Source of the DNA: Rickettsia typhi
Lineage (GTDB): Bacteria; Pseudomonadota; Alphaproteobacteria; Rickettsiales; UBA1997
Assembly: GCA_945865905.1 (NCBI GenBank)
Contig: CAMBFC010000001.1
Location: 62,001 to 126,000 of the forward strand
Direction of reading: 5' to 3'
DNA: 64,000 bases
Positions 54,358-64,000 of this stretch are shown here, piece after piece. The translations under genes were made by a program, and so were the position numbers. Numbering within the stretch: the first letter of the stretch is position 1; each line of letters opens with the position of its first letter. The notes under the pieces are model-generated. The model was not told the DNA's origin. It searched no databases and saw nothing but the letters and a program-made list of their open reading frames with translations.

Positions 54358-56763
54358 CTAAGCGCCCCTAAGTTCGGCATTGCATCCCTTTGCCACAGTA
54401 TCAATAATTTTTTTACTTAACAACTCAATTTCTTCTGATGTTAATGTTTTTTCAAGCGGCTGAATTAAAACACGCAAAGCAATTGATTTTTTTCCTTCAG
54501 CAATATTTTTTCCACTATAAATATCAAAAATATCAACTTGTTTTATGAGCTGTTTATCACAATTTTCAATAGTTTTTATGAGATTGCCAATCGTTTGTGA
54601 TTTATCTAATAAAAATGCAAAATCGCGCTCTGACATAGGAAGATCATTTGTCGCAAAAGATTTTTTTACCACCGATTTTTGCGATTGCTGTAAAAAATTT
54701 TGTGGCAAGGCATCAATAAAAATTTCAAAAACATTAATTGTATTTTTTATATCAAATTTTTTAGCAATTTTTGGATGAATTTCGCCAAAATATCCAATAA
54801 TATTTTTACCTAATTTTAATGTTGCTGATCGGTGTGGATGATAGTATTTAGGGGCCTCTGCTGCACCAATTTGCAAGCTTGAGCCCTTCAATCCAAAAAT
54901 TTCTACAACATCAAATAAATCTTTTTTTACATCAAAAATATCAAAATCTCTTTGATCATTATAGCGATTTTGTTCTTTATTTTTACCAGCCCTTAAGCCA
55001 CCAATCATAAGCCTTTGCGACTTTTCATCAATATCAGAAAAAACTTTACCAATTTCAAAAAATGAAATATCACTAAAATTACGCAAATAATTTTTTTGAT
55101 ATGATTGAATTAATCCAATCAACAAATTGGGACGCATGTGATCAAGATCAGAACTAATTGGATTAGTCAGCATTAATTGCGATTTTACTTCAGCAAAAAT
55201 TTCCACCAAATTATGATCACAAAATGACCAGTTGATATTTTCTGTGAAGCCACTTGCAATCAAGGCTGATCTGGCTTTATCAAAAATATCAGAAGAAAAT
55301 TTTGTTGGAAAAATATCAATTTTTTGTGGCTGAATTTTATCATAACCATAAATTCTGATCACCTCTTCAACCAAATCACACGGCCCTTCAACATCATGGC
55401 GATGCGATGGGATTGTAACTAAAATTTTATCAGCAGAAATTTTTTCTGAGGCAAATTCTAATTTGCGCAAAATCTCTAGAGCTTTATCCGAAGGCACTTC
55501 AACGCCGGTGCGTTTTTTAATTAACGCCAAATCAAACTCGATTTTTTTTGTAGCAATTTTTTCACCATCAATCAATCCTATTTCACTAACCTCGCCACCA
55601 CAAATTTCAAGAATCAATTGCGTTGCAAAATCAATCCCTTGCTGGCATGAAGCCATATCAACACCACGCTCAAAACGATAACGAGCATCACTTAAAATAT
55701 TTAAAGCGCGTCCAGTTGTTGCAACAGAAACGGGGTTAAAATATGCCGCCTCAAGCAAAATTTCACTGGTAATTAAATCGCACGATGAGTTGCTAGAGCC
55801 AATAATGCCGGCGATTCCCACAGCTTTTTCATCGTCAGAAATTACTAACATTTTTTCATCTAAAATATGTTCTTCATTTTTTAATGAGATAATTTCTTCG
55901 CCCAAACGAGCTAAACGAATATGCAGCGAACCCTTTATTTTAGATGCATCATAGGCGTGCATTGGCCTATTTAAACAAAGCATTACATAATTTGTAACAT
56001 CAACAACCGCAGAAATTGAATTAGCTCCAACACTTGTTAGTTGATCCTTCAGCCATTTTGGCGATTCGCAATTTTTAATATTTTTTATAACACGAAATGC
56101 AGCAAAATTACAGATTTCTACAGCGTGATTTTTTATTGGAATTGATAATGGAAATTGACCAGCAATTTTAGCAATCGCAAATTCTTTTAACTGCCCCAAG
56201 CCACTAGCAGAAAGGTCGCGTGCAATTCCATAAACACCCAAACAATCACCACGATTTGGCGTAACATTGATTTCGATTAGAGCATCATTTTTGTTAAAAA
56301 TTTCAGTAATTTTTGTGCCAATTATAAATTTTTCATCAATCTCGATTATTCCCTCATCAGCATCTCCTATCCCCAATTCTTTAGCTGAACAAAGCATTCC
56401 ATTGCTTTCAATTCCAGCAATTTTTGCTTTTTTTATCATCATACCATTAACTGGAATAACTGCGCCAATTGGGGCATAAGCAACTTTTATCCCTTCGCGA
56501 GCATTGGCAGCTCCACAAATAATTTGTAAAACTTGATTAGTTTTGCCATCAACAGCAACCTCAACCTGACAGATTTTTAACTTTTCAGAATTTTCGTGTT
56601 TTTTTACTTCGGTAATTTTTGCAACTGAAAAAAAAGAAAGCGCTCTAGCGTTATCTTCGCAAGATTCAACCTCAAGACCAATATTAGTAAGAGCGTTACA
56701 AACCTGCTCAACTGTGGCGTTAGTATCTAAATATTGTTTGAGCCAAGAAAGTGTAAATTTCAT
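54358..56763 (-). CDS. pheT: phenylalanyl-tRNA synthetase beta subunit
   Basis: MKFTLSWLKQYLDTNATVEQV, NVTPNRGDCLGVYGIARDL, RFERGVD; C-terminal FDX-ACB domain. Confidence 0.97.
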   Translation of the reverse strand: MKFTLSWLKQYLDTNATVEQVCNALTNIGLEVESCEDNARALSFFSVAKITEVKKHENSEKLKICQVEVAVDGKTNQVLQIICGAANAREGIKVAYAPIGAVIPVNGMMIKKAKIAGIESNGMLCSAKELGIGDADEGIIEIDEKFIIGTKITEIFNKNDALIEINVTPNRGDCLGVYGIARDLSASGLGQLKEFAIAKIAGQFPLSIPIKNHAVEICNFAAFRVIKNIKNCESPKWLKDQLTSVGANSISAVVDVTNYVMLCLNRPMHAYDASKIKGSLHIRLARLGEEIISLKNEEHILDEKMLVISDDEKAVGIAGIIGSSNSSCDLITSEILLEAAYFNPVSVATTGRALNILSDARYRFERGVDMASCQQGIDFATQLILEICGGEVSEIGLIDGEKIATKKIEFDLALIKKRTGVEVPSDKALEILRKLEFASEKISADKILVTIPSHRHDVEGPCDLVEEVIRIYGYDKIQPQKIDIFPTKFSSDIFDKARSALIASGFTENINWSFCDHNLVEIFAEVKSQLMLTNPISSDLDHMRPNLLIGLIQSYQKNYLRNFSDISFFEIGKVFSDIDEKSQRLMIGGLRAGKNKEQNRYNDQRDFDIFDVKKDLFDVVEIFGLKGSSLQIGAAEAPKYYHPHRSATLKLGKNIIGYFGEIHPKIAKKFDIKNTINVFEIFIDALPQNFLQQSQKSVVKKSFATNDLPMSERDFAFLLDKSQTIGNLIKTIENCDKQLIKQVDIFDIYSGKNIAEGKKSIALRVLIQPLEKTLTSEEIELLSKKIIDTVAKGCNAELRGA

Positions 56764-56774
56764 TTAAATATGTA

Positions 56775-57251
56775 TTAATGAACCAGCTTGCTAACGCTAT
56801 CTGTAGCCTTCTTGACTAAATTGCTAGCTTGGCTTTTTTGCAAATTATGCATATTATTTTGTACCGTTTGTAGCGCCGAATCAATAATTTTGATCTTGAT
56901 TTCACGCATAGCACTTTCTTGTTCTTGCTTGATGCGATTTTCAACAGCGATCATTTTTTTTGAGATTTCAAGTTCAGCTAATTTTAGAGCCTCTGCAAAA
57001 TATTTTTGCGCTTCAATTGCAGAATCTTTAACTAAATTATCCGCAAAAATAATTGCTTCTTTGTGGCGTTCTTCGCTAGCAGCAAGCATTCTTGCTGCTT
57101 GCTCTTTCATTTTTTTGGCATCTAAAAGATCTTCGGCAATTTGTCGCGATTTAGCGTCAAGCTGCTTTACAATAATTGGAGCAATATGCTTAACAAGCAA
57201 AGAAACAAAGCCTAAAAATGCTATTGCAAGCCAAAATCTTTCGTCAAACAT
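56775..57251 (-). CDS. atpF: F-type ATP synthase subunit b
   Basis: N-terminal TM then long amphipathic helix; adjacent to second b-type subunit and atpE/atpB. Confidence 0.88.
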   Translation of the reverse strand: MFDERFWLAIAFLGFVSLLVKHIAPIIVKQLDAKSRQIAEDLLDAKKMKEQAARMLAASEERHKEAIIFADNLVKDSAIEAQKYFAEALKLAELEISKKMIAVENRIKQEQESAMREIKIKIIDSALQTVQNNMHNLQKSQASNLVKKATDSVSKLVH

Positions 57252-57254
57252 ATA

Positions 57255-57689
57255 TTAAGAATTAAAAATTTTATTTTGCGTTAATGTCACTAATTTTTCA
57301 ATAGCGGCGTGATTTTGAGAATCCGAATTAGCGATCATCTTATTTATTTCTGCTTTTGATTTTTCAATTAAATTTTCAGCGTTGTTTTTGAACTCTTCAA
57401 CAAATTTTTCTTTGCGTTGAGCCGCTTCTTTAACAGCTAAATCAATCGCTGTTTTATATTTTAAATCCGCTTCACGCAAGATTTCATCAATTTTGGTTCT
57501 AGATTCATCATTTTTCTCATTAAGAGAATCTGCCGACAAAAGATCGTCACTTATAACATTTTTTCTATCAGCAATAATGCCGCGAATTCTGGGCAGAATA
57601 ATGCTGGCCATAAAATAATAAAGCACAAAAAAACAAATGCTAAACCAAAAAATTTGGGCACTATATGTTGTAAAATCGAATTGAGGCAT
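57255..57689 (-). CDS. F-type ATP synthase subunit b'
   Basis: MPQFDFTTYSAQIFWFSICFFVLYYFMASIILPRIRGIIADR. Confidence 0.9.
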   Translation of the reverse strand: MPQFDFTTYSAQIFWFSICFFVLYYFMASIILPRIRGIIADRKNVISDDLLSADSLNEKNDESRTKIDEILREADLKYKTAIDLAVKEAAQRKEKFVEEFKNNAENLIEKSKAEINKMIANSDSQNHAAIEKLVTLTQNKIFNS

Positions 57690-57808
57690 GACAAAAATTA
57701 AAATAAATTATCTAAATTTGGAAGCAAATTAACGCCTCCCAAATTTTTATAGCGAATTTATAACAATGGCGCTACGCCCCATATAAAAGAGGCGCGGCAA
57801 CCATAAAA

Positions 57809-58036
57809 TTATTTTGAAAACAAAACCAAAAAAGCAAGAAGTACTGCAAAAATACCCATTGCTTCAGCAAGGCCAACTGCGATATAGATATATTTTTCGA
57901 TTTTGCTAGCAGCAGAAGGATTTCTTGCTAAGCTGTTGAAAAAGCTAGAGAAGATGTTTCCGATTGCAATTGCTGCGCCAGCCATGCCAATTGAGCACAA
58001 ACCAACACCGATATATTTAAGAGCTACTAATTCCAT
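57809..58036 (-). CDS. atpE: F-type ATP synthase subunit c
   Basis: 75 aa, GVGLCSIGMAGAAIAIGNIFSSFFNSLARNPSA...GLAEAMGIFAVLLAFLVLF. Confidence 0.96.
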   Translation of the reverse strand: MELVALKYIGVGLCSIGMAGAAIAIGNIFSSFFNSLARNPSAASKIEKYIYIAVGLAEAMGIFAVLLAFLVLFSK

Positions 58037-58180
58037 TTTGTTATAAAATTAAATTGATAAAGAAGCAGAATTTCTGCCATATAAAATGAGCATTAAACAA
58101 ACTAATAAGTGAGGAATTATAGTGTAGAACCTTAATTCTGTATGTCTCACCAATTATTTTATTAATAACCCATTATTTTT

Positions 58181-59035
58181 TTAATGCGCTCTAGTAACTT
58201 CACCTAAATAGGCACAAACTAGAATTGCAAAAATATATGCCTGAAGCACTGCTACAAAGGTTTCAAACCCAATCATAACGATGCTGAATAAAAATGGCAA
58301 AGTGCCAAAAATTACTCCAAGAGAAATTATAAAACCAGCCACCACTTTAAGCAATACATGGCCAGCAACCATATTAGCAAAAAGACGAACGGAAAGCGTA
58401 ATTGGACGAATCAAAAACGAAAAAAGTTCAATAGAAAATATAATTGGCGCCATCCATAGCGGCACTCCACTGGGCAAAAACATATGAAGAAACCCTAAGA
58501 AACCATTGCGCCAAATTGCAAATATTGTAACTGTGGTAAAAGAAAGCATCGCCAGCGATAAACTAACAGCCACTTGACTTGTTGCCGTAAAAGAATAAGG
58601 CGTCATCCCTAAAATATTACAAATTAAAATAAAAGTGAACAAACAAAAAACCAAAGGAAAGAATTTGTTTCCTTCATTTCCAATGCTATTTTTAACCATA
58701 TCGATCACAAAATTATACATTCCCTCAGCGATAACCTGCAATCTTGATGGAATTAGTGATTTTCTTTTAGTAGCAATATGCAAGAATAAAATTGCAATTG
58801 CGGTAGCTAGAATCATGTAAAGCGCTGAGTTTGTAAGACTTAAGTCGATTGAGCCAAAATTAAGGTCGAAGATTTTTTTTACTTCAAACTGACTAAGTGG
58901 GGTATGCGCATCATGAGCAGCAGCTTCTGCAATTTGATTTGCCTTGTCATTTACACTTGGAATTTCTTCTAAATGTTTTACGGTTTTTTCTACTGAGATT
59001 TTTTCTGCCGACATTCTAAATAAAATATTTTGCAA
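58181..59035 (-). CDS. atpB: F-type ATP synthase subunit a
   Basis: PLVFCLFTFILICNILGMTPYSFTATSQ, ITLSVRLFANMVAGHVLLKV. Confidence 0.95.
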   Translation of the reverse strand: MQNILFRMSAEKISVEKTVKHLEEIPSVNDKANQIAEAAAHDAHTPLSQFEVKKIFDLNFGSIDLSLTNSALYMILATAIAILFLHIATKRKSLIPSRLQVIAEGMYNFVIDMVKNSIGNEGNKFFPLVFCLFTFILICNILGMTPYSFTATSQVAVSLSLAMLSFTTVTIFAIWRNGFLGFLHMFLPSGVPLWMAPIIFSIELFSFLIRPITLSVRLFANMVAGHVLLKVVAGFIISLGVIFGTLPFLFSIVMIGFETFVAVLQAYIFAILVCAYLGEVTRAH

Positions 59036-59086
59036 TTGCTAAAAATTTAAAGATAAACATTATCATTAAAAACTAAAAAAGTCAAT

Positions 59087-59623
59087 ATGGCGGTTCTAAT
59101 AACACATTTTACTCTTTGGGCGCGATTCACTGCTTTTTGCGGCACTTTTTTGCTATTTTATTGTCTTGTCCATCCTATTTATAGCGCCAATGCGGCAGAT
59201 TTACAGGCTAAATTTCGGGATTGGAGCGTATTTAAAAGTAATAGCGGCGATAAAGTTGTATGCTATGCTGTATCTTTACCCATAAAAAAAGAGGGCAATT
59301 TTTTGCATCGCGGCGAACCTTATTTATTAGTAACAAATTTAGTCAATGATTCTGATGAAATTAGCGTTTCATCTGGCTTTATCTATAAACAGACTTCTGA
59401 TATTCAGATGTCTTTTGGATCAAAAAAATTCTATTTATTTCCTTATATGGCAATTGCTTGGGCCAGTGATAGCAATGATGATATTGACATAATTAAAGAA
59501 ATGCAGAAAAGTGAGGAGGTAACAATTGTTGGAACTACTCGTGATAACAAAATTTCTAATGACACATATTCTTTAATTGGGTTTGCGCAGGCTTACGCTA
59601 AACTTAAAGAAATTTGCAAATAA
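59087..59623 (+). CDS. invasion-associated locus B (IalB)-like protein
   Basis: DWSVFKSNSGDKVVCYAVSLPIKKEG...RGEPYLLVTNL...SSGFIYKQTSDIQMSFGSKKFYLF. Confidence 0.75.
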   Translation: MAVLITHFTLWARFTAFCGTFLLFYCLVHPIYSANAADLQAKFRDWSVFKSNSGDKVVCYAVSLPIKKEGNFLHRGEPYLLVTNLVNDSDEISVSSGFIYKQTSDIQMSFGSKKFYLFPYMAIAWASDSNDDIDIIKEMQKSEEVTIVGTTRDNKISNDTYSLIGFAQAYAKLKEICK

Positions 59624-59626
59624 CTT

Positions 59627-60142
59627 ATGATTGATTTTTTACTTCTCCACAAAGTGCCGCCGCTACTTATAGCGATTATTGCTATTTTAATATTTATTAT
59701 ATTGGCACGAATATTATTTGCTCTATTAATTGCGGTTGCTCATGCGATTTATGGCGGATCTGTCAAAACCGCTGAATTTATTAAGAATGATTTAAAAAAA
59801 TTTATTAAAGAAGATGAGGAATTGTTGCGCAAATTAGATGAGATTCCCAAAGCTCATTCAGCTGTTAGGGCTAATAAAATAGGCAAATCTGCACCCGCGC
59901 AAGATTATGAATTAATTCCATCGGAACAACAACAAAAAGAAAAAGCCGAATTGGCTGAAACCAAAATTGTTGACATTGTGAAACCGATTGGTTTTTGGAC
60001 TTCAGTGATTTTGGGGCAAAAATTGACTTATTTGATACAATCGGCACAAATTATTAATAAGCGTGCAAATCGTGGATTTTGGGTTAGTATGGTTGAAGCT
60101 CAAGAGCAAGCGGCTGGAAAGCAGCATGGCAGAACTCGATAA
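59627..60142 (+). CDS. hypothetical membrane-anchored protein (171 aa)
   Basis: N-terminal hydrophobic segment LIAIIAILIFIILARILFALLIAVAHAIYGG. Confidence 0.55.
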   Translation: MIDFLLLHKVPPLLIAIIAILIFIILARILFALLIAVAHAIYGGSVKTAEFIKNDLKKFIKEDEELLRKLDEIPKAHSAVRANKIGKSAPAQDYELIPSEQQQKEKAELAETKIVDIVKPIGFWTSVILGQKLTYLIQSAQIINKRANRGFWVSMVEAQEQAAGKQHGRTR

Positions 60143-60174
60143 ACTTATAAAATTTCCTTGTTTTTTTTCACAAA

Positions 60175-60936
60175 TTGTTAATTAATTCAGTATCAAAAAC
60201 AAATTTAAAAAATATGCGATTTTTTTATAGATTATTTTTACTCGTTATATTGCTTGAAATAGCCAGCTGCAACAGATCATCTCAAGAGGTAAAAATGAGA
60301 ATTGTTGATTTGCAGGGCAATCCTCATAATGTTAAAATGAGAACTCCCGATCTAAACATGCAAGCTTTGGCAGCGCAAGGAAATCTTTCTGAAGAAAAAA
60401 TTAAAACTCAATCCAATAAATCTGATGACTCTTCAATAGCACAGGTTGCAAGCAACAAATATTCTAATTCAGCATCGTCTTCTGAGGCGATTAAAAATAC
60501 TTTGCAAATGCCAACTGATCCACAACAAACCGCATCTAGCGCAACTTCCGAAATTAAAGAGATAGATATTTTAACCGCTGGAAATGGCGAAAACAATAAA
60601 GAGCGCACCATTGAATATTCTCTCAATAAAAATAAATCAGAATCTGCCTCCGCTGCTATAAAAGAAAATAAAGATGAAATAGTTATAAAAAAACAAAAAG
60701 GAATTTTTGTGCAAACTGGCTCATTTAGTGCGTTGCAGCGCGCTAAAAATTCTTTGGAAGAAATTAAAAAGTTTGCTAGCAAGGCGACTCCGGCACAAAT
60801 TGAAGAAGCGCAAAGTGGCGACAAAACGCTTTATCGCGTTCTAATAGGGCCCTTCTCTAACAAGCAAAAAGCCGCAGCGGTCATCGCAAAACTTACTAAA
60901 TCGGGACATCAAGCAATTATTGTAAAAAATAAATAA
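60175..60936 (+). CDS. SPOR-domain lipoprotein-like protein
   Basis: FVQTGSFSALQRAKNSLEEIKKF...GDKTLYRVLIGPFSNKQKAAAVIAKLTKSGHQAIIV; start codon uncertain. Confidence 0.8.
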   Translation: MLINSVSKTNLKNMRFFYRLFLLVILLEIASCNRSSQEVKMRIVDLQGNPHNVKMRTPDLNMQALAAQGNLSEEKIKTQSNKSDDSSIAQVASNKYSNSASSSEAIKNTLQMPTDPQQTASSATSEIKEIDILTAGNGENNKERTIEYSLNKNKSESASAAIKENKDEIVIKKQKGIFVQTGSFSALQRAKNSLEEIKKFASKATPAQIEEAQSGDKTLYRVLIGPFSNKQKAAAVIAKLTKSGHQAIIVKNK

Positions 60937-61784
60937 TGACTCGGAGCAATTTTTGGATCAGAAGTTTTTTGTTGCTTGCACTTGTAGCCCTGCACTCTTG
61001 CACCTCTTCAAAAAATTACGATAACGCCAATATCCAATTTGAAAATAGATTTAGCGAAGATGTTTCAAAAATTAATGCTTTGCGCGCGCCACCACCAATT
61101 GAAGACCAACAAAATCAAAACACAAACCCCTTTGCTGAGAAACAAAAAAACAATAGCGATAGATTTGCTGATCCAGATGAACTGCTTGGCGTTGCTGGAT
61201 CAGTGCGCTATTCTTCTGCTAATGTTGATACGACCAAATTCTCCCTCAAACAAGAAGAAAATTTTTCTCCTGATCAACAAACTCTTGCCGCCGGAAACAT
61301 CAGTAATCAACAGAGTAAACTGCCTGACGATATGTTTGATTTAACTTATAATCTTGGAGTTCACTCGCCTTTTGTGGTTTCTGGAATTGAATTTGATAAA
61401 ATAAAAATTCCTGAGCGCGACTACTATGAAATCGCTTCTACGCTGAATGATAAGCGCTATTTCTTGGCAGGAAATCAAATTTTGCAAAAAAGCATTGATG
61501 ATTTAATAAGATCACAAAATGCTGAAGATATTGAGATGAGTGAAATTTTAATCAAAGAACAAAAGCAGCTAAAAAAACAACAAAAATTGGCAAATATTTT
61601 TGGCGAAGACTCGGCATTTGTTGAGAAAGAAAAAATCAAAAATAATACTTTAGTTAAAAAAGAAGAAATAAAACCTTCTGCAATAGATGAAGAGTTAAGA
61701 AAAGGAATAGCCTTGCAAATTATTAGACAAAATTTTGCGCATAACAACTCAGCTCCAAGCAACAACCAAACTGCAAATAAATAA
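60936..61784 (+). CDS. putative lipoprotein, hypothetical
   Basis: Signal/lipobox FLLLALVALHSC; 1-nt overlap with upstream SPOR gene. Confidence 0.65.
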   Translation: MTRSNFWIRSFLLLALVALHSCTSSKNYDNANIQFENRFSEDVSKINALRAPPPIEDQQNQNTNPFAEKQKNNSDRFADPDELLGVAGSVRYSSANVDTTKFSLKQEENFSPDQQTLAAGNISNQQSKLPDDMFDLTYNLGVHSPFVVSGIEFDKIKIPERDYYEIASTLNDKRYFLAGNQILQKSIDDLIRSQNAEDIEMSEILIKEQKQLKKQQKLANIFGEDSAFVEKEKIKNNTLVKKEEIKPSAIDEELRKGIALQIIRQNFAHNNSAPSNNQTANK

Positions 61785-61789
61785 ATTAG

Positions 61790-62968
61790 ATGAAAAATTC
61801 CATATTATCAGGATTAATCCTGAGTATCATTATTTGCTTTCAAGCTTTTGGTGCCGCATCTCTATCTGTAAAAGATTTTCCTATTTTAGCTAAAGCTGAT
61901 TATTATTTTTTAATGGATTCAGATACTGGCGAAGTATTGTTGCAAAAAAATGCCGATGTTCGTTTGGCCCCCTCTTCAATGACAAAAATCATGACGGCCT
62001 ATGTGTTGTTTGATCAAATCAATCAGGGTCGACTAAACCTTAATAACCAATGCTTGATCGGCAATGACGCTCGTAATAAACGCGGCTCGAGCATGTTTTT
62101 AAATTATGGTGATGTAGTTTCGGTCGAAGAATTACTCAAAGGGTTACTTGCGGTTTCTGGCAACGATGCCTCGATTGCTCTGGCTGAAAGCTCTGCTGGC
62201 AGCATCGAAAAATTCGCCACTTTAATGAACCTAAAAGCAAAAGAAATTGGCTTAAAAAATAGTCATTTTCAAAATCCTCACGGCCTCAATGAAGATGGTC
62301 ATTATATGAGCTTGCATGATCTTGGAACAGTAATCTCGCATATCTATCAAGATTTTCCGCAATTCGCTCCTTATTTATCTATTAAAGAATTTACTTATCG
62401 CGCAATTACTCAATCGAATCATAATCCATTATTAGGAAATTATGATGGTGTAGTTGGCGGCAAAACTGGCTATACTGGAGATGGCGCTTACGGCGTGGTT
62501 GCTAGTGTTAAACGCAATAATCGTCGCTTGGTTGCGGTGGTTAATAAAGTAAAAACTCCCAAACAGCGTGCTGTTTTAATCACCGAATTATTTGATTATG
62601 GCTTTGAGGAATATAAAAAATTAACTCTTTTTAAAAAAGATGCACCGATAGCAAAATTAAAAATGTGGATGGGTAATAAAAATGATGTTGAGGTTGCGGC
62701 AAATCAGGATATTTCTGTTAATGTTCCAACAGAAAAACAACTTGAGAATATCACCGTTAAAATAAATTATCTTGGACCAATCTACGCTCCTATCGTTAAA
62801 GGCGCAAAAATTGCGACAATGAAAATTGAGATTAAAAATTATAAAACTTTAGAATATTCTTTATTTGCAAAGGAAAATGTTGACAAATCAGGCTTATTTA
62901 GAAGAATGAATCAGATCTTGCGTTATAAGTTGCGCAACGCTCTAAAGCAAATAGGATTTAACATTTAA
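61790..62968 (+). CDS. D-alanyl-D-alanine carboxypeptidase (PBP5/6-like)
   Basis: APSSMTKIMTAYVLFDQI (SxxK), SGNDASIALAES (SGN), VGGKTGYTGDGAYG (KTG), C-terminal PBP5 domain. Confidence 0.94.
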   Translation: MKNSILSGLILSIIICFQAFGAASLSVKDFPILAKADYYFLMDSDTGEVLLQKNADVRLAPSSMTKIMTAYVLFDQINQGRLNLNNQCLIGNDARNKRGSSMFLNYGDVVSVEELLKGLLAVSGNDASIALAESSAGSIEKFATLMNLKAKEIGLKNSHFQNPHGLNEDGHYMSLHDLGTVISHIYQDFPQFAPYLSIKEFTYRAITQSNHNPLLGNYDGVVGGKTGYTGDGAYGVVASVKRNNRRLVAVVNKVKTPKQRAVLITELFDYGFEEYKKLTLFKKDAPIAKLKMWMGNKNDVEVAANQDISVNVPTEKQLENITVKINYLGPIYAPIVKGAKIATMKIEIKNYKTLEYSLFAKENVDKSGLFRRMNQILRYKLRNALKQIGFNI

Positions 62969-62977
62969 AACAAGATT

Positions 62978-63292
62978 ATGGATATCAAAGCTTTGATGAG
63001 ACAAGCGCAAGAAATGCAGAAAAAAATGCAAAAAGCGCAAGATGATTTGGCTAATCATAGCTATGAAGGCCTTTCTGGTGCTGGATTGGTAAAAGTTATG
63101 ATTACCGGTGCTGGTGTTGCAAAAAAAATTGCCATTGATGATTCTTTGATGCAAAAAGAAGAAAAAGAAGTATTGGAAGATCTAATTATAGCTGCTTTTA
63201 ACGATGCTAAAAATAAAATGGATGAAGGTTCGGCAAATTCAATCAAGGCCGCAACCAAGGGAATGCCATTGCCACCGGGATTTAAACTTTAA
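62978..63292 (+). CDS. ybaB: YbaB/EbfC nucleoid-associated protein
   Basis: MRQAQEMQKKMQKAQDDLAN...LIIAAFNDAKNKMDEGSANSIKAATKGMPLPPGFKL. Confidence 0.93.
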   Translation: MDIKALMRQAQEMQKKMQKAQDDLANHSYEGLSGAGLVKVMITGAGVAKKIAIDDSLMQKEEKEVLEDLIIAAFNDAKNKMDEGSANSIKAATKGMPLPPGFKL

Positions 63293-63300
63293 ACAATCTT

Positions 63301-63921
63301 ATGCAAGTTAAGCTTTGCGGCTTCACAGAAAGCCAGTCTTTGCTAAGCGCCATTGAAAATAACGCCGATTTTATTGGCTTTGTTTTTTATGATAAATCGC
63401 CACGCAATATTACTCCCGCAAATGCCGCAGAGCTTGCAAAACTAATTCCTTCTCATATTCAAAAAGTTGCCGTTGTGGTTAATCCCAGTTTAGAACTTTT
63501 GCACGATATTGCTTCTTGCTTACGGCCACAATATTTTCAGCTTCATGGTGTTGATGATAAAAAACGCATTTTAGAGATAAAAAAATCCTTTCCTGCTATC
63601 AAAATCATTAAAGCTTTTGCAATTAGCAAAAAAATAGATTTAGAACAAAGCCTTGATTTTATTGATGTGAGTGATATTTTTCTTTTCGATAACACAACTA
63701 GTGGATCAGGAAAATCTTTTGATTTTAATTTTTTACAAAATTTTTCTTGCTCAAAAAATTGGTTTTTATCAGGAGGACTAAATATAAATAACATTGAAGA
63801 GGCCTTAAAAATAACGGGCGCCAAGATGATTGATATTTCTTCTGGAATTGAAAAAGTGAGGGGAGAAAAATCTCCTCAATTGATTCAAAAAATTATGCAT
63901 AAAATTAAAAATGCTGATTAA
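63301..63921 (+). CDS. trpF: phosphoribosylanthranilate isomerase
   Basis: VKLCGFTESQSLLSAIENNADFIGFVFYDKSPRNITPANAAEL, FFLSGGLNINNIEEAL, IDISSGIEKVRGEKSPQLI. Confidence 0.92.
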   Translation: MQVKLCGFTESQSLLSAIENNADFIGFVFYDKSPRNITPANAAELAKLIPSHIQKVAVVVNPSLELLHDIASCLRPQYFQLHGVDDKKRILEIKKSFPAIKIIKAFAISKKIDLEQSLDFIDVSDIFLFDNTTSGSGKSFDFNFLQNFSCSKNWFLSGGLNINNIEEALKITGAKMIDISSGIEKVRGEKSPQLIQKIMHKIKNAD

Positions 63922-63934
63922 GCTACGAAATTTC

Positions 63935-64000
63935 ATGCTCGGCAAGCCGCGCGACCCATTTGATACTAACACTCGCAAGAGCTTATCACTTATCGCCTTT
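63935..64000 (+). CDS. N-terminus of a gene running off the window, possibly an APC/KUP-like permease
   Basis: Open frame MLGKPRDPFDTNTRKSLSLIAF resembles cytosolic N-terminus of APC-type transporters (from memory). Confidence 0.4.
   Translation, partial: MLGKPRDPFDTNTRKSLSLIAF

Noticed and set aside
56788-57258. 156-aa plus-strand ORF opposite atpF
   Set aside because: Exact antisense of a clear ATP synthase b subunit; Ser/Leu-rich composition typical of shadow of a charged helix.
1-64000. tRNA or rRNA genes
   Set aside because: No convincing tRNA cloverleaf or rRNA sequence recognised in the intergenic gaps by eye; a tRNAscan run would be needed to be certain.

Overview
AT-rich 64 kb bacterial chromosome segment, alphaproteobacterial in gene content (NDUFS4-like complex I accessory subunit, split b/b' ATP synthase subunits, IalB-like protein, Rickettsia-like Icd with a C-terminal extension). 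Ankyrin proteins and a giant multidomain ORF suggest host association, while ilvD, asd and trpF suggest retained amino-acid biosynthesis. A Rickettsiales/Holosporales-like lineage is inferred, not proven. Most of the window is housekeeping: cysS, rpe, tyrS, lnt, icd, ruvC, tsaE, prepilin peptidase, glyS, rnc, lepB, gpmI, recJ, ilvD, znuC-like, lpxB, asd, pheT, atp genes, D,D-carboxypeptidases, ybaB, trpF. The unusual content is: (1) a family of three intergenic palindromes (about 18792-18876, 37799-37877, 45626-45705) with an identical 21-nt loop but different stems, perfectly self-complementary in two copies and chimeric/decayed in the third; (2) a separate long near-perfect palindrome at 14606-14796 (61-nt arms); (3) an 11.8 kb ORF (3936 aa) that looks like a polyvalent effector, with repeated N-terminal modules, two Ulp1-like cysteine-protease signatures, ankyrin-like repeats, a PP2C phosphatase whose DGHG motif comes after the DNxSVV motif (apparent permutation), and linker cassettes duplicated at DNA level; (4) a DUF1016/YhcG-like nuclease gene flanked by 124-bp direct repeats that duplicate the 3' end of the upstream gene and leave a 52-aa C-terminal fragment ORF. 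All calls come from reading sequence and motifs; no database search was run.
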